Counted from the first letter of the stretch, positions 27,401 through 36,331 are shown. The stretch: DNA of 64,000 bases from Williamsia phyllosphaerae (GCF_014635305.1 NZ_BMCS01000002.1:310001-374000), one strand, 5' to 3'. The notes: generated from the letters alone by a model not told the origin. Translations and numbers: made by a program.

Positions 27401-28957
27401 GACCGTGGCGAGCAGTCGTCGGAACAGGACGCTCGTCGGCTCCCGTCCGGGGGTCAGGGTCGGTGGCGGGTGCACGAACACCGGCGGGACGTAGCGCCCG
27501 CTGGGCAGGTGCTGGATCCGCGCGCTGTGTCCGCGCCGGTAGAGACGATGGGCGGGGTCGACCACGCTGAAAAGGTTGTCCACCCTGGGGATTCGCTCGG
27601 ACAGGCCCAACACCAGCAGCCCGCCGGGTGCCAGGGCGAATTGACAAAGGTCGAGCACCCGCTCCTGCAGGTGGTTCTGGAAGTAGATCATCGTGTTGCG
27701 CAACGAGATCACCGAGATACGCGGGAACGGCGGGTCGTAGGCGACGTTGTGACGGGCGATCACCAGCGCCTCGCGCAGAGCGGGCGTGACCTCCCACTCG
27801 CCGTCGACTCGCTGCATCCATCGGGTACGGAGATGCTCGGGCACGGTGGACACCGCGGCGTCGGAGTAGCGTCCGCGACGCGCGATCGCCAGGGCCCGTT
27901 CATCGAGGTCGGTGGCGAACACCTTGATCCGCAGCGGGTGGTCGGTCGAGCGCGGGTGCACGGCCTCGGCGGCGAGCATCGCGATGGTGAAGGCCTCCTC
28001 ACCGCTCGCGCAGCCCGGCACCCAGATGCGCAGGTCATCGCTGACGGCGAGATCGGCTGCCATCGCGCGCATCTGTTCGCCCACCGCCACCCACACGTCG
28101 GCGTCGCGGAAGAACGCGGTCACGCTGACGAGGACGTTGCGGCCCAGTGCGTTCGCCTCGATGGCGTCGACGGCGACGCGCTCGAGATACTCGTCCGTGG
28201 ACAGGTTGATCAGGCGCTGGCGCCGCTCGATCTGTCGCAGCAGGGTGGATCGCTTGTACCCGGAGAAGTCGACCCCGGTGACATCGCGGAGGACGGCAAT
28301 GACCTGCTCGAGCGTCGAATCATCAAGGGCCAGGGCGGACTTCGACGTGTCCGACGGCCGCGTCGAGGCCGAGTCCACGATCCGCGCCAGCGCGGCCAGG
28401 ATCTCTCCGGGCGGCAGCACGAGGTCGGGTGTGCCCGTCGCGACCGCCGCGCCGGGCATCCCGGCGAACGTCGCAGTCGCCGGGTCCTGTGCCGCCACCA
28501 CCCCGCCCGCACTGTGCACCGACTCGACCCCCGCCGCCCCGTCGTCACCCGTGCCGGAGAGAAGGATGGCGACCGAATCGACCCCGCAGCTCACCCCCAC
28601 CGAGGTGAAGAGCCGGTCGATGCTCGGTTGCGGTCGGCCCAGGTCATCGGCTTCGGCGACGCGTAGGACGCCGGCGTCGACGAGAACGTCCACTCCCGGC
28701 GGGGTGACGTAGACGACGCCCGACGCCAGGGGCATTCCGTCCACAGCGGCGCTCACCTGCAGGGATGTGACGCGGGCGAGTAGTTCGGGAAGGACACTCG
28801 TGTCGGTGGGCGACAGGTGTTGGGCCACCACGAAGCACTCGTCGCGCCCGACGGATGCGGTGGCCAACAGCTGGGACAGTGCCTCGATACCGCCGGCCGA
28901 ACTGCCGACCGCGATGACACGGAGACGCGCCGACCCCGAGTCGCGCGCAGACGTCAT
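24440..28957 (-). CDS. CheB-CheR-PAS-GGDEF-EAL fusion protein
   Basis: A protein of 1505 residues, one uninterrupted frame. Order: CheB methylesterase (1-195) with triad Ser20 (GSSAGG), His47 (VAQHLSP) and Asp139 (GTGDDG); CheR methyltransferase (about 205-470) with SAM motif GCASGEEAFTIAML, though the usual CRNVLIYF reads LRNTMIYF. Then a linker, a coiled coil (about 642-709) rich in SNEELQA/ELQATSEE repeats, and PAS domains (about 710-1060). GGDEF follows (near 1159) with intact RLGGDEF and an RRHD inhibitory site, then EAL (about 1270-1500) with EAL, NLS, EVTE, DDFGTG, IKVD and EGVE all kept. It should make and degrade c-di-GMP. No chemotaxis genes are nearby. Confidence 0.93.
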   Translation of the reverse strand: MTSARDSGSARLRVIAVGSSAGGIEALSQLLATASVGRDECFVVAQHLSPTDTSVLPELLARVTSLQVSAAVDGMPLASGVVYVTPPGVDVLVDAGVLRVAEADDLGRPQPSIDRLFTSVGVSCGVDSVAILLSGTGDDGAAGVESVHSAGGVVAAQDPATATFAGMPGAAVATGTPDLVLPPGEILAALARIVDSASTRPSDTSKSALALDDSTLEQVIAVLRDVTGVDFSGYKRSTLLRQIERRQRLINLSTDEYLERVAVDAIEANALGRNVLVSVTAFFRDADVWVAVGEQMRAMAADLAVSDDLRIWVPGCASGEEAFTIAMLAAEAVHPRSTDHPLRIKVFATDLDERALAIARRGRYSDAAVSTVPEHLRTRWMQRVDGEWEVTPALREALVIARHNVAYDPPFPRISVISLRNTMIYFQNHLQERVLDLCQFALAPGGLLVLGLSERIPRVDNLFSVVDPAHRLYRRGHSARIQHLPSGRYVPPVFVHPPPTLTPGREPTSVLFRRLLATVAPPSLVLDDSDTVIEVVGDVSPWCAVSIGQHTGHVADLIRDRYQVTVRTMLSQLRHSTPESVTRVIAEAGAGRVEITAARLRGKGSGSVLSFRPLPEASSADIDVEVVTRHPPVDDDTVLSQELHATQDALQSTIEDLSSSNEELQALNEELQASSEELQATSEEAQASNEELEATNEELTTLNTELQLRGNELIRVNVDLQNIQSSITSGLVIVDREMRVTRFTPLSVRLFSLINEDLGRPLPAVPTTIPVPDLRADLEATIRSRAVNMRELTSDDRDLLVQTQPYVDAEDEVRGAIVVVTDVGDVAAERRGREAALANLNQVAESVREFVWQRTLTGELTMATSRVEELYGLDHAAVLEDPDLLLAAVHPDDRYRVQTAMASADRRWQIEYRIVRPDGSVRWIAESAQFVPGNGAEPGHVVGSSLDITDRRDLRELADRRSAVLDAVLRTEDTGVLVLDADDRVLSANAGISALTGYTSSFLIGTPMTVLVEPDPAGHAEHDDRDTNVPRRIVTADGVSRPVTVEVQTVSVTGDDSADAPRRIALVRDISRMREITTELANRQQYDLQTGLLTRAYLRSKTEELMASGVTSVALLWIDLDGFKEVNDRFGHRAGDLVLATIATRLHQAARRHDIVGRLGGDEFAVLVTRSQDLHGLDSLALRVLAAIREPIPLQDSLAYVSASVGIAVHPQDAATADGLLHNADTAMYVAKDRGRDRHAYFAQEMNAAADERAAMRQRLGAALSRNDFEMHYQPVVDLVDGRTVMVEALVRWRRDGEVVSAADFIEYAAETGQMRALGRIVLQLVDADITAMHAALGDRQPSVAVNLSVTELDERDITDWLLAWEPAGGLGKIVAEVTESVLLGPDSRALDTLGLLRRLGATISIDDFGTGYSNLELLDRLEPGIIKVDRSLLRRAQEDQRGVNILDAAVQLAHALDAKVVLEGVEDEEMLAIAGEKHADLAQGYHIARPMPLAEIIDWIAQRP

Positions 28958-29061
28958 GGGCCACCTCTCCCCCGCAAACCCATGGCCTGGGTCGGAAGGA
29001 AGCCTAACTCCATCGGAGGAGATGCACGCGGCAATCGGGGCCGGTCGCGCCGGAGGAGGAC

Positions 29062-29817
29062 TCAGTCCCGAGGGCCGCCCGCGACGTAGAGCACCTGACC
29101 GGAGACGAACCCGGCGCCTTCGCTGGCGAAGAACGACGCAGCGTGGGCGATGTCCTCCGGGACACCGCCGCGCTTGACGGGGATCGCCTCGGCGTTGGCC
29201 TTGACGAACTCCTCCCAGTCCATACCGACGCGCTCGGCGGTCGCCTTGGTCATGTCGGTCTGGATGAATCCCGGGGCGATCGCGTTGGCGGTGACGCCGA
29301 ACTTGCCGAGTTCGATGGCGAGGGTCTTGGTGAAGCCCTGCATGCCCGCCTTGGCGGCGGAGTAGTTCGACTGTCCCCGGTTGCCCAGGGCCGAGGTGCT
29401 CGACAGGTTCACGATGCGTCCCCACTTGGCCGCGACCATGTGCTCCTGGACGCCGCGTGCCATCAGGAACGCGCCGCGCAGGTGGACACCCATGACCGCG
29501 TCCCAGTCTCCGACCGACATCTTGAACAACAGGTTGTCGCGCAGGATCCCGGCGTTGTTGACCAGAACCGTGGGAGCACCGAGTTCGGAGGTGACCTTGG
29601 CGATGGCCGCGGTCACCGACTCCTCGTCGGCGACGTCGGCGCCGACCGCGAGGGCGGTTCCGCCCGCATCGGTGATCGCGGCGACCGTGTCCGCACTGGA
29701 CTCCTCGGTCAGGTCGAGCACGGCGACGGCGAGGCCGTCGGAGGCCAGACGCGCCGCCACGGCTGCACCGATCCCTCGTCCTGCACCGGTAACAATTGCG
29801 GTTTTACGCTCGCTCAC
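29062..29817 (-). CDS. 3-oxoacyl-ACP reductase-like SDR (FabG family)
   Basis: A protein of 251 residues starting at GTG 29817 after AAAGGTGG. Motifs: nucleotide loop [21 protein letters not shown] serine, and YSAAK (Tyr/Lys). The C-terminus [15 protein letters not shown] is typical for the FabG-like reductases of short-chain beta-oxidation or polyhydroxyalkanoate-type pathways. It is alone on the minus strand, divergent from glmU by 95 bases. Role in fatty-acid synthesis versus acetoacetyl-CoA reduction cannot be separated by sequence. Confidence 0.88.
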   Translation of the reverse strand: MSERKTAIVTGAGRGIGAAVAARLASDGLAVAVLDLTEESSADTVAAITDAGGTALAVGADVADEESVTAAIAKVTSELGAPTVLVNNAGILRDNLLFKMSVGDWDAVMGVHLRGAFLMARGVQEHMVAAKWGRIVNLSSTSALGNRGQSNYSAAKAGMQGFTKTLAIELGKFGVTANAIAPGFIQTDMTKATAERVGMDWEEFVKANAEAIPVKRGGVPEDIAHAASFFASEGAGFVSGQVLYVAGGPRD

Positions 29818-29865
29818 TGATCCACCTTTCGTCGACTGCCGGGCCTCTCAAGTTCTACCAGTGCG

Positions 29866-29883
29866 TAGGATCGGGCCCGATCC
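29866..29883 (+). promoter_or_regulatory. glmU promoter -10 (TAGGAT) overlapping a 16-bp palindrome
   Basis: TAGGAT (29866-29871) runs into the perfect palindrome GGATCGGGCCCGATCC (29868-29883), which would cover the transcription start. CTACCAGTG occurs on each side (29855-29863 and 29890-29898). AGGAG lies before the ATG at 29913. An operator or early hairpin is likely. Confidence 0.45.
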
Positions 29884-29912
29884 ACATCCCTACCAGTGGA
29901 AACAGGAGTTGT

Positions 29913-31445
29913 ATGTCTGCGCTGACAACCGATCTGGGGTCGCCCGGTCAGGCGGTTCCCACGGCTGTCCTCGTGCTCGCCGCAGGTGCGGGTACGCGAA
30001 TGAAATCCACCGTCCCGAAGGTTCTGCACTCGATCGGCGGACGCACCCTGCTCGCGCACTCCCTGCACGCCGCCGCCGGACTCGACCCCGACCATCTCGT
30101 CGCGGTCGTCGGCCACGCACGCGAACGCGTCACCGCCGCCTGCGAGGAGGTGGCGACCGTGCTCGGCCGACCTGTCCCGACCGCGGTCCAGGAGACGCAG
30201 AACGGCACCGGGGGCGCGGTGCGCGCCGGACTCTCGGCTCTGCCCGCCGACTTCACGGGGGTGGTCGTCGTGACCGCCGCCGACGTCCCGTTGCTCTCCG
30301 GTGAGGCGCTGCGGACCCTGCGCGAACACCATGTCTCGACCGGGTCGCAGGTCACGCTGATGACCTCGACCGCACAGGACCCGACCGGTTACGGACGTGT
30401 GCTGCGCACCCAGGACGGCGAGGTCACCGAGATCGTCGAGGAACGCGACGCGACACCGCAGCAGCGACTGATCACCGAGGTGAACTCCGGCGTCTACGCA
30501 TTCGACTCGTCCACACTTGCGGCCGCGCTGGCCGACCTCGACGACGACAACGCTCAGGGTGAGATCTACCTGACCGACGTCGTCGCGATCGCCCGCGGCA
30601 TGGACAAGACGGTGCACGCCAACCGAATCGACGACGCCCTGCTGGTCGCCGGCTGCAACGACCGGTTGCAACTGAGCACCCTGGGAGCCGAGCTGAACCG
30701 GCGCGTGGTCGCCCGCCTCATGCTCGACGGCGTGACGGTGGTCGATCCGGCGACCACCTGGGTCGACGTCGAGGTCCGCGTCGCCGCGGACGTCACGCTG
30801 CTGCCGGGCACCCAACTGCACGGGACGACCGCGATCGCCGCACACGCCGTCGTCGGCCCCGACACCACGCTCACCGACGTCGAGGTCGGCGAGGGAGCAA
30901 CCGTCGTCCGTACGCACGGCAGCGAGTCACGCATCGGTCCGGGCGCGCAGGTCGGCCCGTTCGCCTATCTGCGCCCGGGCACCGATCTGGGCGAGGGATC
31001 GAAGATCGGCACCTTCGTCGAGACGAAGAACGCCACCGTGGGCGCGGGGTCGAAGGTGCCGCACCTGACCTACGTCGGCGACGCGACCATCGGCGAGCAG
31101 TCGAACATCGGCGCCTCGAGCGTGTTCGTCAACTACGACGGGGTGTCGAAGAACCGCACCACCGTCGGCTCCTACTGCCGCACCGGCTCGGACAACATGT
31201 TCGTCGCTCCGGTGACCGTGGGTGACGGCGCGTACACCGGGGCCGGTACGGTGCTCAGGCAGGATGTTCCCCCGGGTGCCCTCGCGGTGTCGGGTGGGGC
31301 CCAGCGCAACATCGAGGGGTGGGTCGCCGAGAAGCGCCCCGACACCCCATCGGCACACGCGGCAGCGCGTGCTCAGGCAGCAGGCACCAACGGCGCGGGC
31401 GACGACGTGGCGCCCGGCACACCGACAGAGACGGACGAGCAGTGA
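29913..31445 (+). CDS. glmU: Bifunctional UDP-GlcNAc pyrophosphorylase / glucosamine-1-phosphate acetyltransferase
   Basis: A protein of 510 residues, start ATG 29913 after AGGAG. The N-terminal uridyltransferase has [32 protein letters not shown] and TAADVPL. The C-terminal left-handed beta-helix acetyltransferase (about 265-480) has hexapeptide repeats, [29 protein letters not shown] and NYDG. It makes UDP-GlcNAc for peptidoglycan. The extended Ala-rich tail (about 480-510) is usual in mycolata. Its stop overlaps prs as GTGA. Confidence 0.97.
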   Translation: MSALTTDLGSPGQAVPTAVLVLAAGAGTRMKSTVPKVLHSIGGRTLLAHSLHAAAGLDPDHLVAVVGHARERVTAACEEVATVLGRPVPTAVQETQNGTGGAVRAGLSALPADFTGVVVVTAADVPLLSGEALRTLREHHVSTGSQVTLMTSTAQDPTGYGRVLRTQDGEVTEIVEERDATPQQRLITEVNSGVYAFDSSTLAAALADLDDDNAQGEIYLTDVVAIARGMDKTVHANRIDDALLVAGCNDRLQLSTLGAELNRRVVARLMLDGVTVVDPATTWVDVEVRVAADVTLLPGTQLHGTTAIAAHAVVGPDTTLTDVEVGEGATVVRTHGSESRIGPGAQVGPFAYLRPGTDLGEGSKIGTFVETKNATVGAGSKVPHLTYVGDATIGEQSNIGASSVFVNYDGVSKNRTTVGSYCRTGSDNMFVAPVTVGDGAYTGAGTVLRQDVPPGALAVSGGAQRNIEGWVAEKRPDTPSAHAAARAQAAGTNGAGDDVAPGTPTETDEQ

Positions 31446-32419
31446 ACTGGACCACGGACAACCAGAAGAACCTGATGCTGCTCTCCGGTCGGGCACATCC
31501 CGAACTGGCCGAGGCGGTCTCCAAGGAACTCGGGGTCCCGGTCACCCCACAGACCGCCCGCGACTTCGCCAACGGGGAGATCTTCGTCCGGTTCGAGGAC
31601 TCGGTCCGTGGATCGGATGCCTTTGTGCTGCAGAGCCATCCGGCTCCCCTGAACACCTGGCTGATGGAACAGCTCATCATGATCGACGCGCTCAAGCGCG
31701 GATCGGCCAAGCGCATCACCGCGATCCTGCCGTTCTACCCCTACGCACGCCAGGACAAGAAGCACCGCGGCCGTGAGCCGATCTCGGCCCGTCTCGTGGC
31801 CGACCTCCTCAAGACCGCGGGCGCCGACCGCATCATCACCGTCGACCTGCACACCGATCAGATCCAGGGCTTCTTCGACGGTCCGGTCGATCACATGCAC
31901 GCCCAGGGGCAGCTCGCCGAGTACGTCAAGGACAAGTACGGCACCGAGAACGTGACCGTCGTGTCACCGGACTCCGGCCGTGTGCGGGTGGCCGAGAAGT
32001 GGGCCGACTCGTTCAACGGCGCGCCGCTGGCGTTCATCCACAAGACGCGAGATCCGTTGGTGCCCAACCAGGTCAAGTCCAACCGCGTGGTCGGTGACGT
32101 CGAGGGTCAGATCTGTGTCCTGATCGACGACATGATCGACACCGGTGGCACGATCGCGGGTGCCGTGCGCGTGCTCAAGGACGCAGGCGCCGGTGACGTC
32201 ATCATCGCCACCACCCACGGGGTGTTCTCCGATCCGGCCGCCGAGCGTCTGGCGACCTGTGGCGCACGCGAGGTCATCGCCACCGACACCCTGCCGATCG
32301 CGCCGGAGAAGCGGTTCGAGAACCTCACGGTCCTCTCGATCGCCCCGCTCCTGGCCCAGACGATCCAGCAGGTCTTCGAGAACGGCTCGGTCACAAGCCT
32401 GTTCGACGGCAACGCCTGA
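31442..32419 (+). CDS. prs: Ribose-phosphate pyrophosphokinase
   Basis: A protein of 325 residues, coupled to glmU by GTGA. Key segments are [16 protein letters not shown], the ATP-binding [20 protein letters not shown], the flexible loop KTRDP, and the PRPP-binding [17 protein letters not shown]. It makes phosphoribosyl pyrophosphate for nucleotides, His, Trp and decaprenyl-phosphoryl arabinose in mycolata. glmU-prs order is kept from M. tuberculosis (Rv1018c-Rv1017c). Confidence 0.97.
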   Translation: MNWTTDNQKNLMLLSGRAHPELAEAVSKELGVPVTPQTARDFANGEIFVRFEDSVRGSDAFVLQSHPAPLNTWLMEQLIMIDALKRGSAKRITAILPFYPYARQDKKHRGREPISARLVADLLKTAGADRIITVDLHTDQIQGFFDGPVDHMHAQGQLAEYVKDKYGTENVTVVSPDSGRVRVAEKWADSFNGAPLAFIHKTRDPLVPNQVKSNRVVGDVEGQICVLIDDMIDTGGTIAGAVRVLKDAGAGDVIIATTHGVFSDPAAERLATCGAREVIATDTLPIAPEKRFENLTVLSIAPLLAQTIQQVFENGSVTSLFDGNA

Positions 32420-32427
32420 GTCCCATC

Positions 32428-32769
32428 GTGTCCGCGACCATCTTCCACAACCCGAAGTGCTCGACGTCGCGGAAGGCACTCGCCCGGCTGCAGGAGGCGG
32501 GTGTCGAACCGGACATCGTCCGGTACCTCGACACCCCGCCGACCCGAGCCGAACTGGTTCGCCTCATCGCCGACGCCGGCATCGAGGTCCGCACCGCGGT
32601 GCGCAGGCGCGAGCCGTTGTTCGCCGAACTCGGTCTCGCCGACGCCTCGGATGACGCTCTGCTCGACGCGATGGCCGAACACCCGCGGCTCATCGAACGA
32701 CCGTTCGTGGTCACCGACAAGGGGACGCGCCTGGCGCGGCCGGTCGAGTCGATCGACGAGATCCTCTAG
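32428..32769 (+). CDS. arsC: ArsC-family arsenate reductase (glutaredoxin-linked type)
   Basis: A protein of 113 residues from GTG 32428, eight bases after prs. Cys11 in NPKCSTSRKAL is the catalytic cysteine; Arg residues at LIADAG..VRTAVRRREPLF and ERPFVVTDKGTRLARP match the family. It could reduce arsenate with glutaredoxin or mycothiol-linked partners. The family also has members of unknown thiol function (YfgD type), so the arsenic role is likely rather than certain. There is no ars operon here; it rides on the glmU-prs operon. Confidence 0.88.
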   Translation: MSATIFHNPKCSTSRKALARLQEAGVEPDIVRYLDTPPTRAELVRLIADAGIEVRTAVRRREPLFAELGLADASDDALLDAMAEHPRLIERPFVVTDKGTRLARPVESIDEIL

Positions 32770-32772
32770 CTC

Positions 32773-33219
32773 CTACCCGATCGGGCGCGGGGCGGGCAGC
32801 GGACGCTGGCTCGACGGCACCACGACAGCGATCAGCGCGCGCACGAACTTCCTCGCCATGTGGAGGTTGTCGAAGTAGTCGCGCCATCCGACGACCAGGC
32901 CGTCGCGGATCTCGAATCGACCGCACACCCAGAACTGCCAGTGGAACCGACCGAGGCTGATCTCGTCGATGCGTTCGGTCAGGACGGTGTTGCCGTCGGC
33001 GGAGACGTTGAGGAACCGCACGCCGAACCCGACCGGTCCGTCGAGACCGCGCAGCACCTTCACGGTGCCGGTGTGCCGGAGCGTCGGCAACCCGACGTTG
33101 GTGTAGACGATGTCGGGGTGCACGAGCGCGATCGCCGCGTCCGCGTCACCACGGGCCATGGCGGTGAGGAAGTCGACGGCCACGTCGGCCGCGGTCGGGA
33201 TCGCTGTGGGGGTGCTCAT
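32773..33219 (-). CDS. NTF2-fold protein, limonene-epoxide-hydrolase-like (copy 1)
   Basis: A protein of 148 residues from ATG 33219. The pattern VDFLTAMARGDADAAIALVHPDIVYTNVGLPTLRHTGTVKVLRGL and FWVCGRFEIRDGLVVGWRDYFDNLHMARKFV matches the limonene-1,2-epoxide hydrolase family. The Asp/Arg/Asp catalytic set of that family seems present in GWRDYFD and ERIDE. Substrate unknown. A second, divergent copy lies 26 bases upstream on the same strand. It is convergent with arsC with almost no spacer. Confidence 0.85.
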   Translation of the reverse strand: MSTPTAIPTAADVAVDFLTAMARGDADAAIALVHPDIVYTNVGLPTLRHTGTVKVLRGLDGPVGFGVRFLNVSADGNTVLTERIDEISLGRFHWQFWVCGRFEIRDGLVVGWRDYFDNLHMARKFVRALIAVVVPSSQRPLPAPRPIG

Positions 33220-33245
33220 CGTCTGATCGTCGCATGAACGCAGGT

Positions 33246-33740
33246 TCACGGCGGGGGCATGTGCGCCCGCATCGACGGGACCACCGCACCGAGGAGTCCA
33301 CGGGAGATGGCCCGCATCAGCGCGATCCTCCCCATCTCGTCCTGCCAGCGGACGATCTTGCCGTCGTGGACCTCCGCGGTCCCCCGCACTGCGACCTGGA
33401 TCCGCAGTCGACCCCGGATGAAGGCGTCGGTGCGTTCGGTGCGGACCGTGCTCCCGTCGCGGGTGACCCGATGGATGACGACGTCGAAACCCCACGACGA
33501 GCCGGCGATGCGGTGCAGATGGCGCATCACGGCCGCACGGCCGCGACGGGTGCCGGAATGGCCGACGCGGTACTCGACCTGCGGCGCGAGCATCTGCTCG
33601 GCGACGTCGGGATCGGCGAGCGCGAGGGATTCGAGGAACCGGATGGTCACGTCCTCGGGCGACCACAGCAGACAGTCGACGCCCGAGCCGCCACGCCGGG
33701 TGCGGTCGGGGTCGCTGCGCAGGGGATACACGCCTGCCAT
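33246..33740 (-). CDS. NTF2-fold protein, limonene-epoxide-hydrolase-like (copy 2)
   Basis: A protein of up to 164 residues from ATG 33740. The family core begins at about residue 27 ([34 protein letters not shown]), so a later start is possible. The C-terminal part ([32 protein letters not shown]) matches copy 1 in layout, but identity between the two is low. The key WRDYFD of copy 1 reads WQDEMGR here, so catalytic detail differs. Substrate unknown. Together with copy 1 it forms a likely two-gene operon. Confidence 0.78.
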   Translation of the reverse strand: MAGVYPLRSDPDRTRRGGSGVDCLLWSPEDVTIRFLESLALADPDVAEQMLAPQVEYRVGHSGTRRGRAAVMRHLHRIAGSSWGFDVVIHRVTRDGSTVRTERTDAFIRGRLRIQVAVRGTAEVHDGKIVRWQDEMGRIALMRAISRGLLGAVVPSMRAHMPPP

Positions 33741-33800
33741 GCTCCGCCCGGTCCGCGACACGACCACCAACTCGACGTGACGCCTGGGCGAACAGTCGAT

Positions 33801-33830
33801 GTGACAGGCCTGAGAATCGTCGGCTACGCT
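33801..33830 (+). promoter_or_regulatory. Promoter for rplY-pth
   Basis: GTGACA (33801-33806) and TACGCT (33825-33830) are spaced by 18 bases. The start would be near 33837, giving a leader of about 145 bases before rplY ATG 33983, unusually long for this window. Confidence 0.5.
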
Positions 33831-33836
33831 GTGCGA

Positions 33837-33982
33837 CGTTGTCCCGGCGAGGGCGGATCCACAGTGGTCCCCGTTATCGGCGTGGCGGAGTTCTCCGTGT
33901 GGGCCCAGGTCCCGTGTGGAGGTCGCGGCCCGTTGTCCTCTCGCCCCGACCGACCCGACCACCACACGTTCAGGAGTACCTC
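33837..33982 (+). promoter_or_regulatory. Long structured leader of rplY
   Basis: About 145 bases without a gene. It includes the palindrome CGGAGTTCTCCG and several G/C blocks that can pair, ending with AGGAG before ATG 33983. I do not recognise a known riboswitch. It could hold an L25 autoregulatory site, but that is only inferred from length and structure. Confidence 0.35.
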
Positions 33983-34660
33983 ATGGCCACCACGGCAAAT
34001 CCGCTCACCGTCACCACGCGCACCGAGCGCGGCAAGGGTGCCGCCCGACGCGCGCGCCGTGCCGGCAACGTCCCCGCCGTCCTCTACGGCCACGGCACCG
34101 ACCCCCAGCACCTCAGCCTCCCGGCGCTCGAACTGGCCGCGATCCTGCGTAACAACGGCACCAACGCCGTCATCGATCTCGACATCGAGGGCAGCAGCCA
34201 GCTCGCGCTGACCAAGCAGGTCGACGTCCACCCGGTGCGCAACTACATCGAGCACGTCGATCTCCTCGTCATCAAGCGCGGCGAGAAGGTCACCGTCGAG
34301 GTCACGATCATCGTCGAGGGCGATCCCGCCCCCGGCACCCTGGTCACCCAGGACGCCAACACCGTCGAGATCGAGGCCGACGTCATGTCGATCCCCGAGC
34401 AGATCGTCGTCTCGGTCGAGGATGCCCAGGTCGGCGTGACCGTCAGCGCCTCGGATCTCGAGCTGCCCGATGGCGTCACCCTCATCACCGATCCGGAGAC
34501 CCTGATCGTCGCCGTCAACCAGGCGCCGACCCAGGAAGACCTCGAAGCCGAGCTCGACCAGGATCTGCTGCCCGACGAGCCCGCGGACGACGAGGACGCC
34601 GAGGGCGAGGGCGACGGCGACGCGGACTCCGAGTCCAAGGACGACTCGACCGACGAGTAG
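33983..34660 (+). CDS. rplY: 50S ribosomal protein L25, CTC/TL5 form
   Basis: A protein of 225 residues. The N-terminal L25 5S-rRNA-binding domain (about 1-93) begins [33 protein letters not shown]. The C-terminal TL5/CTC domain (about 95-190) follows with [17 protein letters not shown]. The final 30 residues are strongly acidic ([16 protein letters not shown]). It stabilises 5S rRNA in the central protuberance. pth begins at the very next base after its TAG, and the rplY-pth pair is conserved in actinobacteria. Confidence 0.96.
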   Translation: MATTANPLTVTTRTERGKGAARRARRAGNVPAVLYGHGTDPQHLSLPALELAAILRNNGTNAVIDLDIEGSSQLALTKQVDVHPVRNYIEHVDLLVIKRGEKVTVEVTIIVEGDPAPGTLVTQDANTVEIEADVMSIPEQIVVSVEDAQVGVTVSASDLELPDGVTLITDPETLIVAVNQAPTQEDLEAELDQDLLPDEPADDEDAEGEGDGDADSESKDDSTDE

Positions 34661-35227
34661 GTGCGTCTGGTCGTCGGTCCCGGGAATCCCGGGCCGCGCT
34701 ACGCGGCCACTCGACACAACATCGGCATGACCGTCGCCGATGCGCTGGTCGAGCGGGCCTCGGAGCGGTACAAGGTGCACAAGCGGTCCGGCGCCGACAT
34801 CGCGACGGTGTCGGTGGCCGGGACGTCTGTGCTCATCGCCCGACCACGGGTGTTCATGAACGAGGCCGGTCGCCAGATCGGACCGCTGGCCTCCTTCTTC
34901 TCCATCGCGCCCGACGACGTCATCGTCGTGCACGACGAACTCGACATCGATTTCGGTCACGTGCGTCTCAAGCGCGGTGGCGGCGAGGGCGGCCACAACG
35001 GATTGCGGTCGATCTCGGCGGCGCTCGGTTCACGCGACTACCTTCGGGTGCGTCTGGGTATCGGACGTCCGCCCGGACGCCAGGACCCGGCCGATTTCGT
35101 GCTCAAACCGTTTGCCTCAGCCCAGCGCTCCGAGGTGGACCTGTTGGTGGAGAACGGCATCGACGCCGTCGATCTGCTGCTCACGACAACGCTGGAAGAA
35201 GCCCAGAACCGCGTACACGCGTGGTGA
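34661..35227 (+). CDS. pth: Peptidyl-tRNA hydrolase
   Basis: A protein of 188 residues starting at GTG 34661 with zero spacing after rplY. It has the short N-terminus [20 protein letters not shown] with the catalytic His in [20 protein letters not shown], and GGHNGLRSI (Asn). It recycles peptidyl-tRNAs released from stalled ribosomes. Translation is probably coupled to rplY since there is no separate ribosome-binding site. Confidence 0.96.
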   Translation: MRLVVGPGNPGPRYAATRHNIGMTVADALVERASERYKVHKRSGADIATVSVAGTSVLIARPRVFMNEAGRQIGPLASFFSIAPDDVIVVHDELDIDFGHVRLKRGGGEGGHNGLRSISAALGSRDYLRVRLGIGRPPGRQDPADFVLKPFASAQRSEVDLLVENGIDAVDLLLTTTLEEAQNRVHAW

Positions 35228-35245
35228 GACGAACGAGGGGGATGC

Positions 35246-36304
35246 ATGGTCGCCATCAAGGTCAACGAAGGTAATCCGAATGTCGCGATGCTGGGGATCG
35301 GCGCGTACCGCCCGACCCGGGTCGTGAGCAACGCCGAGGTGTGCGAGACGCTCGACTCCTCCGACGAGTGGATCTACGAGCGCAGCGGAATCCGCAACCG
35401 TCGCTACATCAGTGGTGACGAGACGGCGAAGTCCATGGCCATCACCGCGGCCGAGCGCGCGATCGAGAACTCCGGTGTGCCCAGGGAGAAGATCGGCGCG
35501 ATCCTCCTGGCCACGCTGAGCTGGAAGACGAAGATCCCGCACGGTGCACCCCAGATCGCCTTCGAGCTGGGCATCAACGGCATCCCCGCGTTCGACATCG
35601 CCTCGGGCTGCGGCGGATTCGGCTACGGCCTGGGCATCGCGACCGACATGGTCCGCGCCGGCTCGGCCGAGTACGTGGTCGTCATCGGCGTGGAGACACT
35701 GTCGGTCGTGCTCGACCCCACCGACCGCAACACCGCCTTCATCTTCGGTGACGGCGCCGGTGCGGTGGTCGTCGGACCGAGCGAGGTCAACGGCATCTCC
35801 CCCACCGTGTGGGGCAGCGACGGCGAGAACGCCGAGGCCATCGGCCAGAGCTACGACATCATCGAGTACATGGACCGCGCCGAGGAGTTCCAGTCGCGCG
35901 ATCCGCAGACCGATCCCGTCGAGCGCATGGTGGTCACCATGCAGGGATCGCGGGTCTTCCGCTGGGCGGCGATCACGCTGCCGAAGGCGCTGTCGTCGAC
36001 GCTGGAGCTGTCCGGGGTGAGCGCCGAGGACATCGAGGTGTTCGTCCCGCACCAGGCCAATGCGCGCATCAACGAGTTGATGCGCAAGAACCTCGGTCTG
36101 CCCGACGATCTGCCGATGGCCAACGACATCGAGAACACCGGCAACACGTCGGCGGCCTCGATCCCGCTGGCGATGGAGGAGATGCTGGCCACCGGCAAGG
36201 CCAAGGGCGGCCAGACCGCGCTGCTTCTCGGTTTCGGCGCGGGCCTGAGCTACGCCGGCCAGGTCGTCACGCTGCCCCCGGCCCCGAAGATCACCAGTTT
36301 CTAG
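35246..36304 (+). CDS. Beta-ketoacyl-ACP synthase III-like protein, copy 1
   Basis: A protein of 352 residues, start ATG 35246 with GAGGGGG upstream, 18 bases after pth. FabH-type thiolase fold with Cys122 (IASGCGGF), His269 ([10 protein letters not shown]) and Asn300 (NTGNTSAAS) all present, and the [10 protein letters not shown] loop. It should condense an acyl-CoA with malonyl-ACP. The segment LATLSWKTKIPHGAPQIAFELG, near the substrate tunnel, is unlike canonical mtFabH, so the acyl-group choice may differ. A paralogue follows at 36439. Possibly linked to mycolic-acid or branched-lipid priming; this is inferred. Confidence 0.88.
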   Translation: MVAIKVNEGNPNVAMLGIGAYRPTRVVSNAEVCETLDSSDEWIYERSGIRNRRYISGDETAKSMAITAAERAIENSGVPREKIGAILLATLSWKTKIPHGAPQIAFELGINGIPAFDIASGCGGFGYGLGIATDMVRAGSAEYVVVIGVETLSVVLDPTDRNTAFIFGDGAGAVVVGPSEVNGISPTVWGSDGENAEAIGQSYDIIEYMDRAEEFQSRDPQTDPVERMVVTMQGSRVFRWAAITLPKALSSTLELSGVSAEDIEVFVPHQANARINELMRKNLGLPDDLPMANDIENTGNTSAASIPLAMEEMLATGKAKGGQTALLLGFGAGLSYAGQVVTLPPAPKITSF

Positions 36305-36310
36305 CGAATC

Positions 36311-36331
36311 GGAGCTCACGAGCTGAGCTCC
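36311..36331 (+). terminator. Hairpin between KAS III copies
   Basis: GGAGCTCA (36311-36318) pairs perfectly with TGAGCTCC (36324-36331) over a five-base loop, seven bases after the first KAS III stop. No T-run; perhaps a weak terminator that separates the two genes. Confidence 0.5.
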
